A stretch of 64,000 bases of DNA from Kitasatospora sp. NBC_00374 (GTDB lineage: Bacteria > Actinomycetota > Actinomycetes > Streptomycetales > Streptomycetaceae), in the NCBI RefSeq assembly GCF_041434935.1, contig NZ_CP107964.1:1-64000 (forward strand). The letters are read 5' to 3'. A model generated the notes under the pieces. That model made no database searches. It was not told the origin of the DNA and saw only the letters and a list, made by a program, of their open reading frames with translations. Below are positions 1 to 8,487 of this stretch, in pieces; position 1 is the stretch's first letter, and every line of letters starts with the position of its first letter. The position numbers were made by a program, and so were the translations under genes.

Positions 1-80
1 GCGCCGCCGCTACGCGGCGGCCTGACGCCCGCGCTCCGCGCCGGAGGCGTGGCGGCTCGCCCCTCCGGGGCGGTGGCCGA
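1..80. repeat. Cluster of short-loop hairpins at the left edge
   Basis: Three tight inverted repeats with 3-nt loops follow one another: arms at 3-10 and 14-21 with loop TAC, arms at 31-34 and 38-41 with loop TCC, and arms at 58-63 and 67-72 with loop TCC. A further 4-bp arm pair (39-42 with 46-49) overlaps the second. Streptomyces telomeres are built from GC-rich palindromes with 3-nt loops, and a Tap/Tpg-like pair lies 8 kb away, so this may be telomere-proximal sequence. It could equally be an ordinary GC-rich intergenic hairpin cluster. Confidence 0.45.
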
Positions 81-852
81 CTGTGAGGGCGGTAAGGTTG
101 CTGACTGTACGTTGTTTCTGCTGGTCAACGGTGTACTTCGCGCGGTTTCACGGGCCGCTCCTCCCTGATCTATCGCCAAGAGAGCAAGGGGCCGGCTTTC
201 TCCGATTGAGAACCAGGGCGCTCTGTCAGATCTGACGATCCGTCATAACATCGATGATCTTCCCTTAGATGGTCTAGACCCATCTGGGCCATTTTAGGCC
301 GTAAAGACGCTGGGAATCCGACCCAAAACCGTATCAGAATGCACCCGTCAGGGAATCCCGCCGCAAAGCCCATGCCCACCCATTGACGATGCGACGCGTT
401 TCTTCGGTAGCAGTCACTTACCCCGGAGAATCACCTCCGTTTTTCGGTCTCCCTGCTCCGCAGTGACACCGAAACATGCCCTCCGAACGCTAATGCAAAA
501 GCAGCATACCAGGACAGCGGGGCGGCCCCATGCGAAATCTGCAAACCCCAGGAAACGCCATGCGAAAAACCCATACCCACACCGCCCGGCAGCCCGGCAG
601 CCCGGCAGCCCGGCCGAGCCTCGCCCCCACGGGACAACACCGCCCCGCCGTACTGAACCGCCGGCCTCGGCGCCGCCAGCGAGCACGCGGAACGTTCCAG
701 GGCGACTGGAATTCGGATGCCCGACCGCACAGGCGTGACGGGTGAACTGCCGGGACGGGGACGGGCACTCCGAGCCTGTACAGCCGCCGCGCGCAACTGA
801 CAAGCTGTCAGCTTTCCGGTCCGGTCCACCACGAAATGAAGGAAGTGCCCAC
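81..852. other. Gene-free stretch with short repeats
   Basis: No reading frame here has a credible start or family resemblance; the long overlapping frames on both strands are GC artefacts. Visible structure: a palindromic site at 266-282, three tandem CCCGGCAGC units near 587-613, and CCATGCGAAA at about 528 and 559, with a third copy near 1520. Confidence 0.5.
266..282. promoter_or_regulatory. DasR-like palindromic site
   Basis: The core TGGTCTAGACC matches the centre of the known DasR/GntR operator (consensus ACTGGTCTAGACCACT). No sugar-uptake or chitin gene follows directly, so it is either a stray palindrome or an orphan site. The chitinase at 30590 carries only a half-match (TCTAGACC) upstream. 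Confidence 0.25.
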
Positions 853-1305
853 ATGCGTCCGGAGACCCGCCCTCGTCCGGCCCTGCGCGGTGCACTCGCC
901 CTAGCCGCCGCAGCCCTGCTGTCCGTCGGGCTGACCAGCTGTTCCGATGACCCGGACACCATGGCGAGCTGATCCGCCAAGGGCGGCAAGGAGCACACCC
1001 GGGTGATCGGCGAGGACATCCGCACGCTGATCCAGTTCTCCGGCGTGTCGGCCGGCAGCGCGCAGCGCTGCCAACTGGTCCTCGACCACGTCAAATCGGC
1101 AAAGGCGTACCGCCCCCTACCCGACGAGATCGCCCTCCGCCGCTGGGAGAAGACACTCGACAAGGTGCAGACCGCCGCCACGAACTGCGTACAGAACACG
1201 GACGCCGTCACCGGCGGCCCGAAGCTCTCCGAGGCCGGCGACGCCCAAAGCTCGTACAGCCTGCGGGCCGACCGGATCTCGACACTCGCCGGATCCACAC
1301 CCTGA
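853..1305 (+). pseudogene. Small lipoprotein gene interrupted by an in-frame TGA
   Basis: The frame opens at ATG 853 after a purine-rich stretch (ATGAAGGAAG) and encodes a clear lipoprotein signal: MRPETRPRP, then an Ala/Leu-rich hydrophobic stretch, then the lipobox LTSC. A TGA at 970-972 stops it after 39 codons. The same frame then continues uninterrupted to 1305 with about 110 further codons of normal-looking protein (IGEDIRTLIQFSGV, CQLVLDHVK, two later cysteines). The simplest reading is one secreted lipoprotein of about 150 residues broken by a nonsense change or a base-calling error. The function is not recognised. A separate downstream gene starting near 1003 is possible but has no convincing ribosome site. 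Confidence 0.6.
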
Positions 1306-1895
1306 CATCCCGGCACTCGGCAGCCCTCCGCCCTCCAGATCAGGACAGCAGACCACGAACTGCGAATCTGCATGCGACCGTCACCGGAAACCATCACCAA
1401 AACGTCACAGGAAATCGGCACCGAAAACGACCCTAAATACTCCCAGCTACCCTCCAGGTCCAGTAGCCCTGCTCCCCACTCCGGTGACAACAAACCGCGG
1501 ATTCGCACGTTCAGAACGGCCATGCGAAAACACGATACAAACCCCATATGCACAAAACCCATATCCATCAAGGGGGCCTCAACCACTGCCAGGCGCGACC
1601 CCAGACATCCGAACAGCCGGCCCGCCACACCTGTCCCTCGAATAGCCCGGTGCGTCGGGCCGCTTCGACAACAGACCGGTGACAGGTGTGCGCCGGCCTG
1701 CAGCCACAGGGGCAGCCGTGCGCGCCGTGCCCCCTATTTTGATCACGGGGCTGATCACCACCTCCACGACCCTGGTTGCCCGTTCACCGTCGCTCGCGCG
1801 AACAGGGGAGTCGGTGTTCCGTTCGGCTGAGTGGGGCAGCAGCTCGTCTGTGGGGCCCGGCTGCCGGTGGTGGGTGCCAGGCCCCCGAGCGGGGG
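1306..1895. other. Gene-free stretch
   Basis: I see no supportable gene. The open frames on both strands lack start signals and recognisable domains. The only repeat noted is the third CCATGCGAAA copy near 1520, followed by AAACCCATATCCA, which resembles the sequence after the copy at 559. Confidence 0.4.
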
Positions 1896-2093
1896 TCAGC
1901 TGAAGTGCTCGCTGACCCGCTGGATGATCCAGTCGGTGACCGAGCGGACGGCGCCGGAGGCGGCGCCCCGGGCAATCTGCCCGGTGAGGTGCTCGCCGGC
2001 GTCCGGGGCCTGGTGGGGCGCGGCCGGCTGCTCGGGGACCACCGCGGTGAGGGGGGTCTTCTCGCCTCGGGTGCGCTGCTGCTTGCGGGACAT
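1896..2093 (-). CDS. Small hypothetical protein, 65 aa
   Basis: The ATG at 2093 is preceded on the minus strand by a strong GGGGAGG ribosome site, which decides this start over the longer open frame. The product begins MSRKQQRTRGEKTPL, has a Pro/Ala/Gln-rich middle and ends in an amphipathic helix (VTDWIIQRVSEHF). No family is recognised. It is divergent from the STAND ATPase at 2412, with about 320 bp between them carrying an 11-bp tandem repeat. Confidence 0.55.
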   Translation of the reverse strand: MSRKQQRTRGEKTPLTAVVPEQPAAPHQAPDAGEHLTGQIARGAASGAVRSVTDWIIQRVSEHFS

Positions 2094-2277
2094 CAGGTCC
2101 TCCCCTTGCGGGTCGTGGTGAGTACGGGTCAGCCGGCCGGCATGACCACCACGATCCCGGGACACCAAGCCCAGGAGTCGATCTGCGGACGCACGCGGAC
2201 CATCCCGGAAACCGCCCCCATCCACGCAGGTGAGCACTAGGGTGAGAAGCCGGTCCAGCGGACGATCACGGACCACC

Positions 2278-2310
2278 GCGGACGACTGCGGACGACTGTG
2301 GACGACTGCC
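2278..2310. repeat. 11-bp tandem repeat, three units
   Basis: GCGGACGACTG occurs twice and then as TGGACGACTG, with a partial unit (GCGGACGATCA) just upstream. It lies between the divergent small gene and the STAND ATPase gene, so it could bind a regulator of either one, or be simple slippage. Confidence 0.5.
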
Positions 2311-2411
2311 GGTCGCCGGTCCGTGAACAAGGGGAAGCCACCCGGCTCGGCACGTGGAGCTCGCTCCCATGCGGCTGCCGGCGCAGCAGAGCGACAAGGC
2401 AGGGGGCCTCT

Positions 2412-5198
2412 ATGCCGCCAGGACACAGCACACAGGCGCAGCAGGCCCTGCGTGACTTTGCGCGCCAGCTGAAGGGGCTGCGGATCGATGCTGGCAACCC
2501 CACTGGCCCGCAGCTGGTCAAGACGGCCGGTGGGGTCCTGAACACCAGCGTCATCAGCGAGCTTCTGGAGGGCAAGAACGGCACCTTCAGGGTCCCTTCC
2601 TGGGACAAGGTGGCTGCCTTCTTCAGTGCTTGTAAGGCTCATTCAGAAGGCGAAGGTTTTCCCCTGGAAGAGCCACTGGGGGATATTCGCCATTGGCGAA
2701 AGTTGCACGGCGTTCTTGTCAAGAAGGTCGATAAATTCGACGACACCAGCGAAAGGGCTACGGCTGGGCTTTCGAGTGGTCCTGCCTCGGCGGGCCAGGT
2801 GCCGGAGCCTGCTGGGCCGGTGCTGCCGCCGATCGCACCGCCGCGTGCGGTTCCTGCCGGGTTCACAGGCCGGGACGAAGACATGGAAGACCTGCTCGCC
2901 CTGCTGGACCCCTCGTCCGGTGCCGGCGCGTCGCCTGCGGGGGCCGTGGTGGTGGCATCGGTGCTCGGGATGGGCGGCATGGGGAAGACCACGCTCGGTC
3001 TGGCCGCCGGCTATCAGGCAGTCAAGCGGGGTCTGTTCACCGGTGTGCTCTTCCTCGACCTGCACGGCTACGACGAGACCAGCCTCGATGCGGGCCAGGC
3101 CCTTGACACCGCCCTGCGCGGCCTCGGCACCGACCCCGAGCAGATCCCGCCCGACACCGACCAGCGGGCCGCCCTCTACCGTGCGCAGCTGGCGGCGCGT
3201 ACCCGGGCCGGGGAGCGGGTCCTCGTCCTCGCCGACAACGCCTCCAGTGCCGGGCAGGTCGAGCACCTATTGCCGGCGGGCGGTCCGCACCGGCTGCTGG
3301 TGACTTCCCGCGACGATTTCGCCGCCGTCCTGGGCGCGCGCCTGGTCGACCTCGATGTCCTCGCCCCCGAGCGGGCCGTCGAGCTGATGGACACGGCGCT
3401 GCACATCACTCTGTCCAAGGACGGGAGGATCGGTGCTGATCCCGTCGGGGCGGCCAGGGTCGCCGAGCTCTGCGGGTATCTGCCGCTCGCCCTGCAGATC
3501 GCCACCGCCCAGCTCGTCGCCGAGCGGAGCCTCAAGCCGGGTCGGCTCGCCGAGTACTTGGAGGACCTCGGCGAGCGGCTCGATCTCCTGGACGACGGGG
3601 AGCGAGCTGTGCGGACTGTCCTCGAGCGCTCGTACGGGCGCTTGGCTCCCACTCTCGCCGAGCTGTTCCGTCTCCTGGCCGTCAACCCCGGCCCCGACCT
3701 GTCCACCGAGACCGCCGCCGCGTTCACCGGCGTCACCAAGCTCAAGGATGTCCGCGCCCGGCTGATCGCCCTGTCCAAGGCCAGCCTGATCCGCCAGGAC
3801 CCCGACACCGGCCGCTGGCGCATGCACGACCTCGTCCGCGCCTACGCCGGCGAGCAGGCCAGTCGGCACCCCGCCCACACCGCTATCGCCCTACGTCGGC
3901 TCCTGGACCACTACACCCTCGCCGCACAAGACGCGGCCACACATGTGGACCCGAGGACTGCGAACGATTCCCCAGCACGGCGTTTCTCAGGCCGCGCGGA
4001 CGCGGTGGCCTGGCTGGACGCAGAACACGCCAACCTCGTCGCCGCCGTCCGCACCGCCTACGTCGCCGGCCACCACGACATCGCCCAGGACCTTCCCTCC
4101 TGTATCGGCACTTACCTTGGTCTGCGCCGACGGCTCGAAAACCACGTGGAAGTCGCCGAGATCGCCCTCAGGGCATCACGCGATAGCCGTGACCTGGGCG
4201 GGGAGGCCGACGCTTGGAACAACCTCGGCGCCGCGCTGGCGGACCTGCGGCGCTTCGAGGAGGCCGAGAACGCCCACCGCACCGCACTCACCCAGTACCA
4301 GGACCTCGGCGACCACCACGGCACAGCCACCGCCTGGAACAATCTCGGTAGCGCGCTGCAGGCGCTGCGGCGTTACGAGGAGGCCGAGAAGGCCCACCGC
4401 ACCGCACTCACCCAGTACCAGGACCTCGGCGACCACCACCACGAAGCCATCGCCCGAGACAACCTCGGCCTCGTGCTGGGAGAACTGCGGCGCTTCGAGG
4501 AGGCCGAGAAGGCCCACCGCACCGCACTCACCCAGTACCAGGACCTCGGCAGCCACCACAGCGCAGCAATCGCCCGAGACAACCTCGGCGGCGCGCTGCG
4601 GAAGCTGCGGCGTTACGAGGAGGCCGAGAAGGCCCACCGCACCGCACTCACCCAATTCCAGGACCTCGGCGACCACCACAGCGCAGCAATCGTCCGGGAC
4701 AACCTCGGCGGCGCGCTGCGGAAGCTGGGACGCTTCGAGGAGGCCGAGAAGGCCCACCGCACCGCACTCACCCAATTCCAGGACCTCGGCGACCACCACA
4801 GCGCAGCAATCGTCTGGACCAACCTCGGCTTCGTGCTGCAGGAGCTGGAACGCTTCGAGGAAGCGGAGCAGGCCCACCGCACCGCACTCACCCAGCATCA
4901 GGCCCTTGGCGACCACCACGGCGAAGCCATGGCGTGGAACAACCTTGGCACCACGCTGCGAAAGGCGGGTGAAGCCGTGCGCGCGGTGGAGGCCGGGGAG
5001 CGTGCTGTTGCCCTGTTCGAGGGCCTGGACGACCAGCGCCGCCTGGGGGAGGCACTGGATGAGCTCGCGGACTCCCTGCTCGCCGCCGGGCGTCCGGCGG
5101 TCGAGGTGCGGGCTGCGCGTGAGGTGTCGGCTGCGGCGTACCGCAGGGCTGGCGCCGAAGACGAAGCGATGAAGGTACTGGAGAAGGCGAACGAGTAG
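2412..5198 (+). CDS. XRE-type HTH / NB-ARC / TPR STAND ATPase
   Basis: A 928-residue STAND signalling ATPase. The N-terminal 75 residues resemble an XRE-type DNA-binding domain (QALRDFARQLKGLR, then SVISELLEGKNG). A Pro-rich linker leads to the NB-ARC nucleotide switch, with Walker A GMGGMGKTT (Lys about 192), a Walker B-like RVLVLADNA and the GLPL-like box GYLPLALQIA. The C-terminal third is TPR: six nearly identical 40-residue units (NNLG, RRFEEAE, HRTALTQ) from about 4216, then a divergent seventh. Such proteins use TPRs to sense a ligand and NB-ARC for ATP-driven oligomerisation; in actinomycetes they act as regulators or conflict sensors. The ATG at 2412 follows an AGGGGG run and is preferred to an upstream in-frame ATG at 2298 that would add non-conserved residues. 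A terminator follows 20 bp after the stop. Confidence 0.85.
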   Translation: MPPGHSTQAQQALRDFARQLKGLRIDAGNPTGPQLVKTAGGVLNTSVISELLEGKNGTFRVPSWDKVAAFFSACKAHSEGEGFPLEEPLGDIRHWRKLHGVLVKKVDKFDDTSERATAGLSSGPASAGQVPEPAGPVLPPIAPPRAVPAGFTGRDEDMEDLLALLDPSSGAGASPAGAVVVASVLGMGGMGKTTLGLAAGYQAVKRGLFTGVLFLDLHGYDETSLDAGQALDTALRGLGTDPEQIPPDTDQRAALYRAQLAARTRAGERVLVLADNASSAGQVEHLLPAGGPHRLLVTSRDDFAAVLGARLVDLDVLAPERAVELMDTALHITLSKDGRIGADPVGAARVAELCGYLPLALQIATAQLVAERSLKPGRLAEYLEDLGERLDLLDDGERAVRTVLERSYGRLAPTLAELFRLLAVNPGPDLSTETAAAFTGVTKLKDVRARLIALSKASLIRQDPDTGRWRMHDLVRAYAGEQASRHPAHTAIALRRLLDHYTLAAQDAATHVDPRTANDSPARRFSGRADAVAWLDAEHANLVAAVRTAYVAGHHDIAQDLPSCIGTYLGLRRRLENHVEVAEIALRASRDSRDLGGEADAWNNLGAALADLRRFEEAENAHRTALTQYQDLGDHHGTATAWNNLGSALQALRRYEEAEKAHRTALTQYQDLGDHHHEAIARDNLGLVLGELRRFEEAEKAHRTALTQYQDLGSHHSAAIARDNLGGALRKLRRYEEAEKAHRTALTQFQDLGDHHSAAIVRDNLGGALRKLGRFEEAEKAHRTALTQFQDLGDHHSAAIVWTNLGFVLQELERFEEAEQAHRTALTQHQALGDHHGEAMAWNNLGTTLRKAGEAVRAVEAGERAVALFEGLDDQRRLGEALDELADSLLAAGRPAVEVRAAREVSAAAYRRAGAEDEAMKVLEKANE
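4216..4960 (+). repeat. 120-bp direct repeats encoding TPR units
   Basis: Six consecutive 120-bp units (from 4216, 4336, 4456, 4576, 4696 and 4816) are nearly identical at the DNA level, followed by a divergent seventh. The DNA similarity is higher than needed for protein structure, which suggests recent unit duplication or gene conversion. Confidence 0.85.
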
Positions 5199-5218
5199 CC
5201 GACCTGGGAAGGGCGCCG

Positions 5219-5258
5219 TGCCGCCTCGCCTCCCGGAACACGGCTGAGGCGGCATTTT
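5219..5258 (+). terminator. Rho-independent terminator after the STAND gene
   Basis: The 9-bp arms TGCCGCCTC and GAGGCGGCA (5219-5227, 5246-5254) are followed at once by TTTT, about 20 bp after the stop codon. Confidence 0.75.
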
Positions 5259-5733
5259 GGCACCTTGCTGAGTCTCCTACCGGTTTAGGTACCTTTCGGC
5301 GTGGATCAGGCGGATCTCCCAGTACGGGTTGTCCGGCCTCTCCTTCCGGGCCCGACGTAGCTGTCGGGGGTGGGTTTGGTGACGATGATCGGGTCGCGGC
5401 CGGACATGCGACGTCGGCTGTCACAGGGAGGGCACTCTACGGCGTCGACGGGGGCTTCCTCGCGGCCTTCCTCGGCGCGTACCTGCGCTCACACGGTTCC
5501 TGGAAGATGGGCTGGCCGTAGGCCTCGCCTCGCTGAATCTGCGGGCGGTCGATGCCGTCCAGGTCGGCGTCCCGGGGCCTGCCCCCGCGACCGGAGTATC
5601 GGCGGCCGCTGCGGCAGCGACGGTTCTATTTCGTGCTCAGGGCCCGTCGGTCAGGGGCACACTGGACCAGCGGCCGAGGATCGGATGGCCTGCTCTTGGG
5701 CTGACGGGTGATCAAGATGCCTTTGGGGAAGTA
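5259..5733. other. Gene-free spacer
   Basis: No gene is supportable. A stretch at about 5298-5325 (GATCAGGCGGATCTCCC) is nearly repeated at about 53520, next to other sequence shared with this region, so it belongs to a block that was copied to the right half of the window. Confidence 0.4.
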
Positions 5734-7090
5734 GTGGTGGAGCAGCTCAGGCTCGGCGATCCGATTTCGATCGGCGCCTACCGGCTGGAGGGTTTCCTGG
5801 GTGCGGGCGGGATGGGTGAGGTGTTCCTTGGCCGTTCGCCTGGCGGACGCCGGTTCGCGATCAAGGTGGTGCGTGCGGATATCGCCGCGGACGCGCAGTT
5901 CCGGCAGCGCTTCCGGCAGGAGGTCGAGGCGGCTCGGCGGATCGGCGGCTTCTGGACCGCCCCCGTCGTCGATGCCGACCCCGACGCCGTGCGGCCCTGG
6001 GTGGCCAGTGCCTACCTCGACGCTCCCAACCTCACCACCGTGATCCAGCGCTCCGGCCCACTCGGCGAACCGGACGTCAGGGAGCTCGGCGCCGGTCTGG
6101 CGGAGGCCCTCGCCTCCGTCCACCAGGCGGGTGTGGTTCACCGCGATCTGAAGCCCTCCAACATCTTGATCACCGGCGATGGCCCGCGCATCATCGACTT
6201 CGGCATCGCCAAGGCCGTCGGAGGTACTACTCTCACCGCTGCCGGCAGCGTCTTGGGTACCCCGGGATTCATGTCGCCCGAACAAGTCACCGGCACCGCC
6301 GTCGCCGAACCCAGCGACGTCTTCTCCCTCGGCGCGGTGCTCATCTACGCCACCACCGGTCGCGGCCCCTTCGGCGAGGGCACCGTCCACACACTCCTCT
6401 ACCGCATAGTCCACGACCAGCCCGACCTCACACGCGTCCCCGCAGGCCTTCGCCCCGCCCTCACGGCCTGTCTCAGCAAGCACCCGCAGGACCGCCCCAC
6501 CACCGGCGAACTGCTCGAACTTCTGCTTGGTGAAGGGCTGATGCCCCTCGACAGCCACACGCCCCCCCACTCCGACAGCACCCGCCACCCAGCCGGCCCC
6601 ACCACCTCCGCCGCCACACCCAGGAGCCACCACCGAGCCGGTGCCGTCACCCCCGCCAGCACGGACGCCAGCCTCCGGCCAAGCATCCGGCCCGCCGAAG
6701 CTGAGCCGCCGCCGGCTCGTCCTCGGTACCCTCAGCGCAGTCGTAACAATGGCGTCCGGCGTGCTCGCGGTGAGGGCCGGCTTCCTCAGCGACGATCCAC
6801 CGAACCTGCTGTTTACCCTCACCGGCCACACCAAGGACGTGAAGTCGGTGGCGTTCAGTCCCGACGGCAAGACCCTCGCCAGCGCCGACATCGGCGCCGT
6901 CCGTCTGTGGGACATCGCCAGCCGCACGGTCACGGGCACCCTCGACAGTGAGGACGTAAGCGCGCTCTCGGTGGCATTCAGCCCTGACGGCAGGACCCTG
7001 GCCAGCGGCGGAGGCTACCCAGGGGCCATCGACGTGTGGAAACCCTACGAGGGGCCGGTGTCCGAAGCGGCGTTCGTAGCCAGGAAGTAG
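5734..7090 (+). pseudogene. Ser/Thr protein kinase-WD40 gene, frameshifted
   Basis: The first part is a complete Hanks-type kinase: glycine loop GAGGMGEVFLG (residues 23-33), Lys44, catalytic HRDLKPSN (Asp138), DFG (Asp155) and the SPEQ activation segment. After the kinase a seven-C run at 6562-6568 shifts the frame. Skipping one C gives a proline-rich linker (PPTPTAPATQPAPPPPP), a membrane-anchor-like segment (RRRLVLGTLSAVVTMASGV) and two WD40 repeats (SVAFSPDGKTLAS, SVAFSPDGRTLAS) in frame 2, ending at 7090. Without the skip, translation runs to 6951 through nonsense. Only two WD40 blades remain where this architecture usually has about seven, so the 3' end also looks truncated. The kinase domain alone could still be active. 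Confidence 0.8.
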
Positions 7091-7099
7091 TGCTCTCAG

Positions 7100-7222
7100 G
7101 CGGTTCGATCGGTTGGCCCGGGTGGCCCGGGTGGCTTACCTCAGGCCGCCGGTACCGTGCTGGTCACCTGGTGCGGGCGTCGGCGCGTCGCGTCGCGTGC
7201 GTGGCGTGCGTGGCGTGCGTGG
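7100..7222. repeat. Simple tandem repeats downstream of the kinase
   Basis: GGCCCGGGT-type units near 7115-7135 and GTGCGTGGC-type units near 7190-7222 form short tandem arrays in the space between the kinase relic and the toxin gene, and probably mark slippage or an old junction. Confidence 0.45.
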
Positions 7223-7492
7223 TCAGTCGCGGTAGACGGTGGAGCGGTGGCCGACGTGGACGACCAGGACGAGCAGCTGGCCGCCGTCGACGGTGTAGAT
7301 GACCCGGTAGTCGCCCACGCGCAGCCGGCGGGTCTCGGGTGAGCCGACGAGGGCGGTCGTGCTGTAGCCGTACGGGTCCTGCTCGAGGTCGGAGAGCTTG
7401 CGCAGGATGGTGATGGCGGTGGCGCGGGGGAGTTTGCGGAGCTCGCCGCGGGCGGATTCGGTGAACCGCGTCGCGTACTTGCGCTCGCTCAC
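7223..7492 (-). CDS. relE: RelE/ParE-family toxin
   Basis: An 89-residue toxin of the RelE fold. It starts VSERKYATRFTESARGELRK, carries the family helix and the C-terminal core YRVIYTVDG...LLVLVVHVGHRSTVY with basic residues RRLRVGDYR, matching mRNA-cleaving RelE toxins. The GTG start at 7492 overlaps the antitoxin stop by 4 bp, giving tight translational coupling. A second, frameshifted copy lies at 53637-53905. The gene symbol reflects the family and not a proven orthologue. Confidence 0.85.
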   Translation of the reverse strand: MSERKYATRFTESARGELRKLPRATAITILRKLSDLEQDPYGYSTTALVGSPETRRLRVGDYRVIYTVDGGQLLVLVVHVGHRSTVYRD

Positions 7493-7758
7493 TCGGGCCT
7501 GGCCAGCGTCTCGGCCATCACGTCCTCCAGTGAGAAGGTCGGCTCGCCGCGCCGCTCGGCCACCAGGCGCAGGAGCTCGCGTTCCTCCCACTGTCGGTAC
7601 TCGCGCAGGAGCTCTATCGGCACCACTGCCGCGACTTCCCGGCCGCGGCGGGTGATGACGGTGGGCTCGTCGCGTTCGGCGCGGTCGACGACGTCGGCGA
7701 AGCGTTCTCTGGCTTCCCGGACGGACACGGTCGGGGGCTCGATCGGTTGCTCGCTCAT
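7489..7758 (-). CDS. Phd/YefM-family antitoxin
   Basis: An 89-residue antitoxin, upstream of and overlapping the toxin gene by 4 bp. The N-terminal half has the Phd/YefM signature (TVSVREARERFADVVDRA, then PTVITRRGREVAAVVP), the DNA-binding dimer domain. The C-terminal half is the flexible toxin-wrapping region. The pair should autorepress from a promoter just upstream of 7758. Only the last dozen codons are preserved in the relic copy near 53.9 kb. Confidence 0.85.
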   Translation of the reverse strand: MSEQPIEPPTVSVREARERFADVVDRAERDEPTVITRRGREVAAVVPIELLREYRQWEERELLRLVAERRGEPTFSLEDVMAETLARPE

Positions 7759-7858
7759 GTATCAAGCGTATGGAGTGTCCCGTGTGTACACAAGGCGGGT
7801 GACCGAGTTCGCCCGGTCGTCGTCGGCGCCCTTCCTCAGGCTGAGCCGCCGCCCGTCG

Positions 7859-7884
7859 GGCGCCGCACCGGCCGGTGCGGCGCC
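7859..7884. terminator. Perfect 26-bp palindrome after the Tpg-like gene
   Basis: The arms GGCGCCGCACCGG and CCGGTGCGGCGCC abut with no spacer, 12 bp beyond the stop of the minus-strand gene at 7897. A GC hairpin without a T-run is a common actinobacterial terminator form. Confidence 0.6.
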
Positions 7885-7896
7885 TGGGCGCCATGC

Positions 7897-8487
7897 TCAG
7901 GCGGCGAATCCGATGTGGGTGACGTAGGTGTAGGCGTCGTAGTCGGAGCCGAGGTCGGTGATGACCTCGTCCCAGATGATGTCGAGCATCTGGACGGCCG
8001 CGGGGTCGGTGGGGCCCTTGTGCCAGGCGTCGACCATGTCGTCCCAGGCGCCGCGGACGTTGATGGCGCGGTGCCGGATGTCGCGGCGGCGCTTGGCGGC
8101 GACGCCGCTCTGGTCGACGGGGTAGATCTCCACCCGGGTGCCGGCGCCGTTGTTGTTGAGGCGACGCTTGAGGTCGGTGACGATGTTGTGCCGCCGCAGG
8201 ACCCAGTACGCGGCGTCCAGCATGTCCCGGTTGGCGGCGTTCGGCTTCTGCTTGCCGGCGATCCAGGCCCTGATGGTGCGCGGGGCGGCGGTGATGCCGG
8301 CGCGGGCCATCGCCTCGTAGCCGGCCCGGCTGCGGGTGAGGTAGCGCAGGCGGGCGTTCAGGCCGCGCCTGCTGGTGACGGGTGAGGCGATGCCGGTGAC
8401 CAGTTCGTCCAGGCCCCTCGCGATGGCGAGCCAGCCGGGGATTCCGTTCGCGCCGTACTTCCCGAAGTCGGCCCAGCGTCCAGCCAT
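7897..8487 (-). CDS. Tpg-like terminal protein candidate
   Basis: A 196-residue basic protein directly downstream of the Tap-like gene; the stop and start share a base (TAATG at 8487). The centre, LNARLRYLTRSRAGYEAMA then PRTIRAWIAGKQKPN, resembles the DNA-binding helices of Streptomyces Tpg, the protein that is covalently attached to the 5' ends of linear replicons and primes end replication. The length is close to Tpg (about 185). The C-terminal half (RVEIYPVDQSG, DDMVDAWHKG, DYDAYTYVTHIG) is less familiar. Similar proteins are often annotated only as transcriptional regulators, so this call rests largely on context. A homology search against Tpg and Tpc would settle it. Confidence 0.55.
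   Translation of the reverse strand: MAGRWADFGKYGANGIPGWLAIARGLDELVTGIASPVTSRRGLNARLRYLTRSRAGYEAMARAGITAAPRTIRAWIAGKQKPNAANRDMLDAAYWVLRRHNIVTDLKRRLNNNGAGTRVEIYPVDQSGVAAKRRRDIRHRAINVRGAWDDMVDAWHKGPTDPAAVQMLDIIWDEVITDLGSDYDAYTYVTHIGFAA

Noticed and set aside
853..972. TGA read as selenocysteine
   Set aside because: No SECIS-like hairpin or selenoprotein family resemblance is seen, and streptomycetes rarely use it.
1003..1305. An independent 100-aa gene starting at 1003
   Set aside because: It lacks a ribosome site and continues the lipoprotein frame after the TGA, so it is better read as one interrupted gene.
414..1628. A 404-codon minus-strand open frame across the lipoprotein region
   Set aside because: It is antiparallel to a clear signal peptide frame, has no ribosome site or domain, and its composition is typical of a high-GC shadow.
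4216..4960. 120-bp repeats considered as a satellite or iteron array
   Set aside because: They encode in-frame TPR units of the STAND ATPase.
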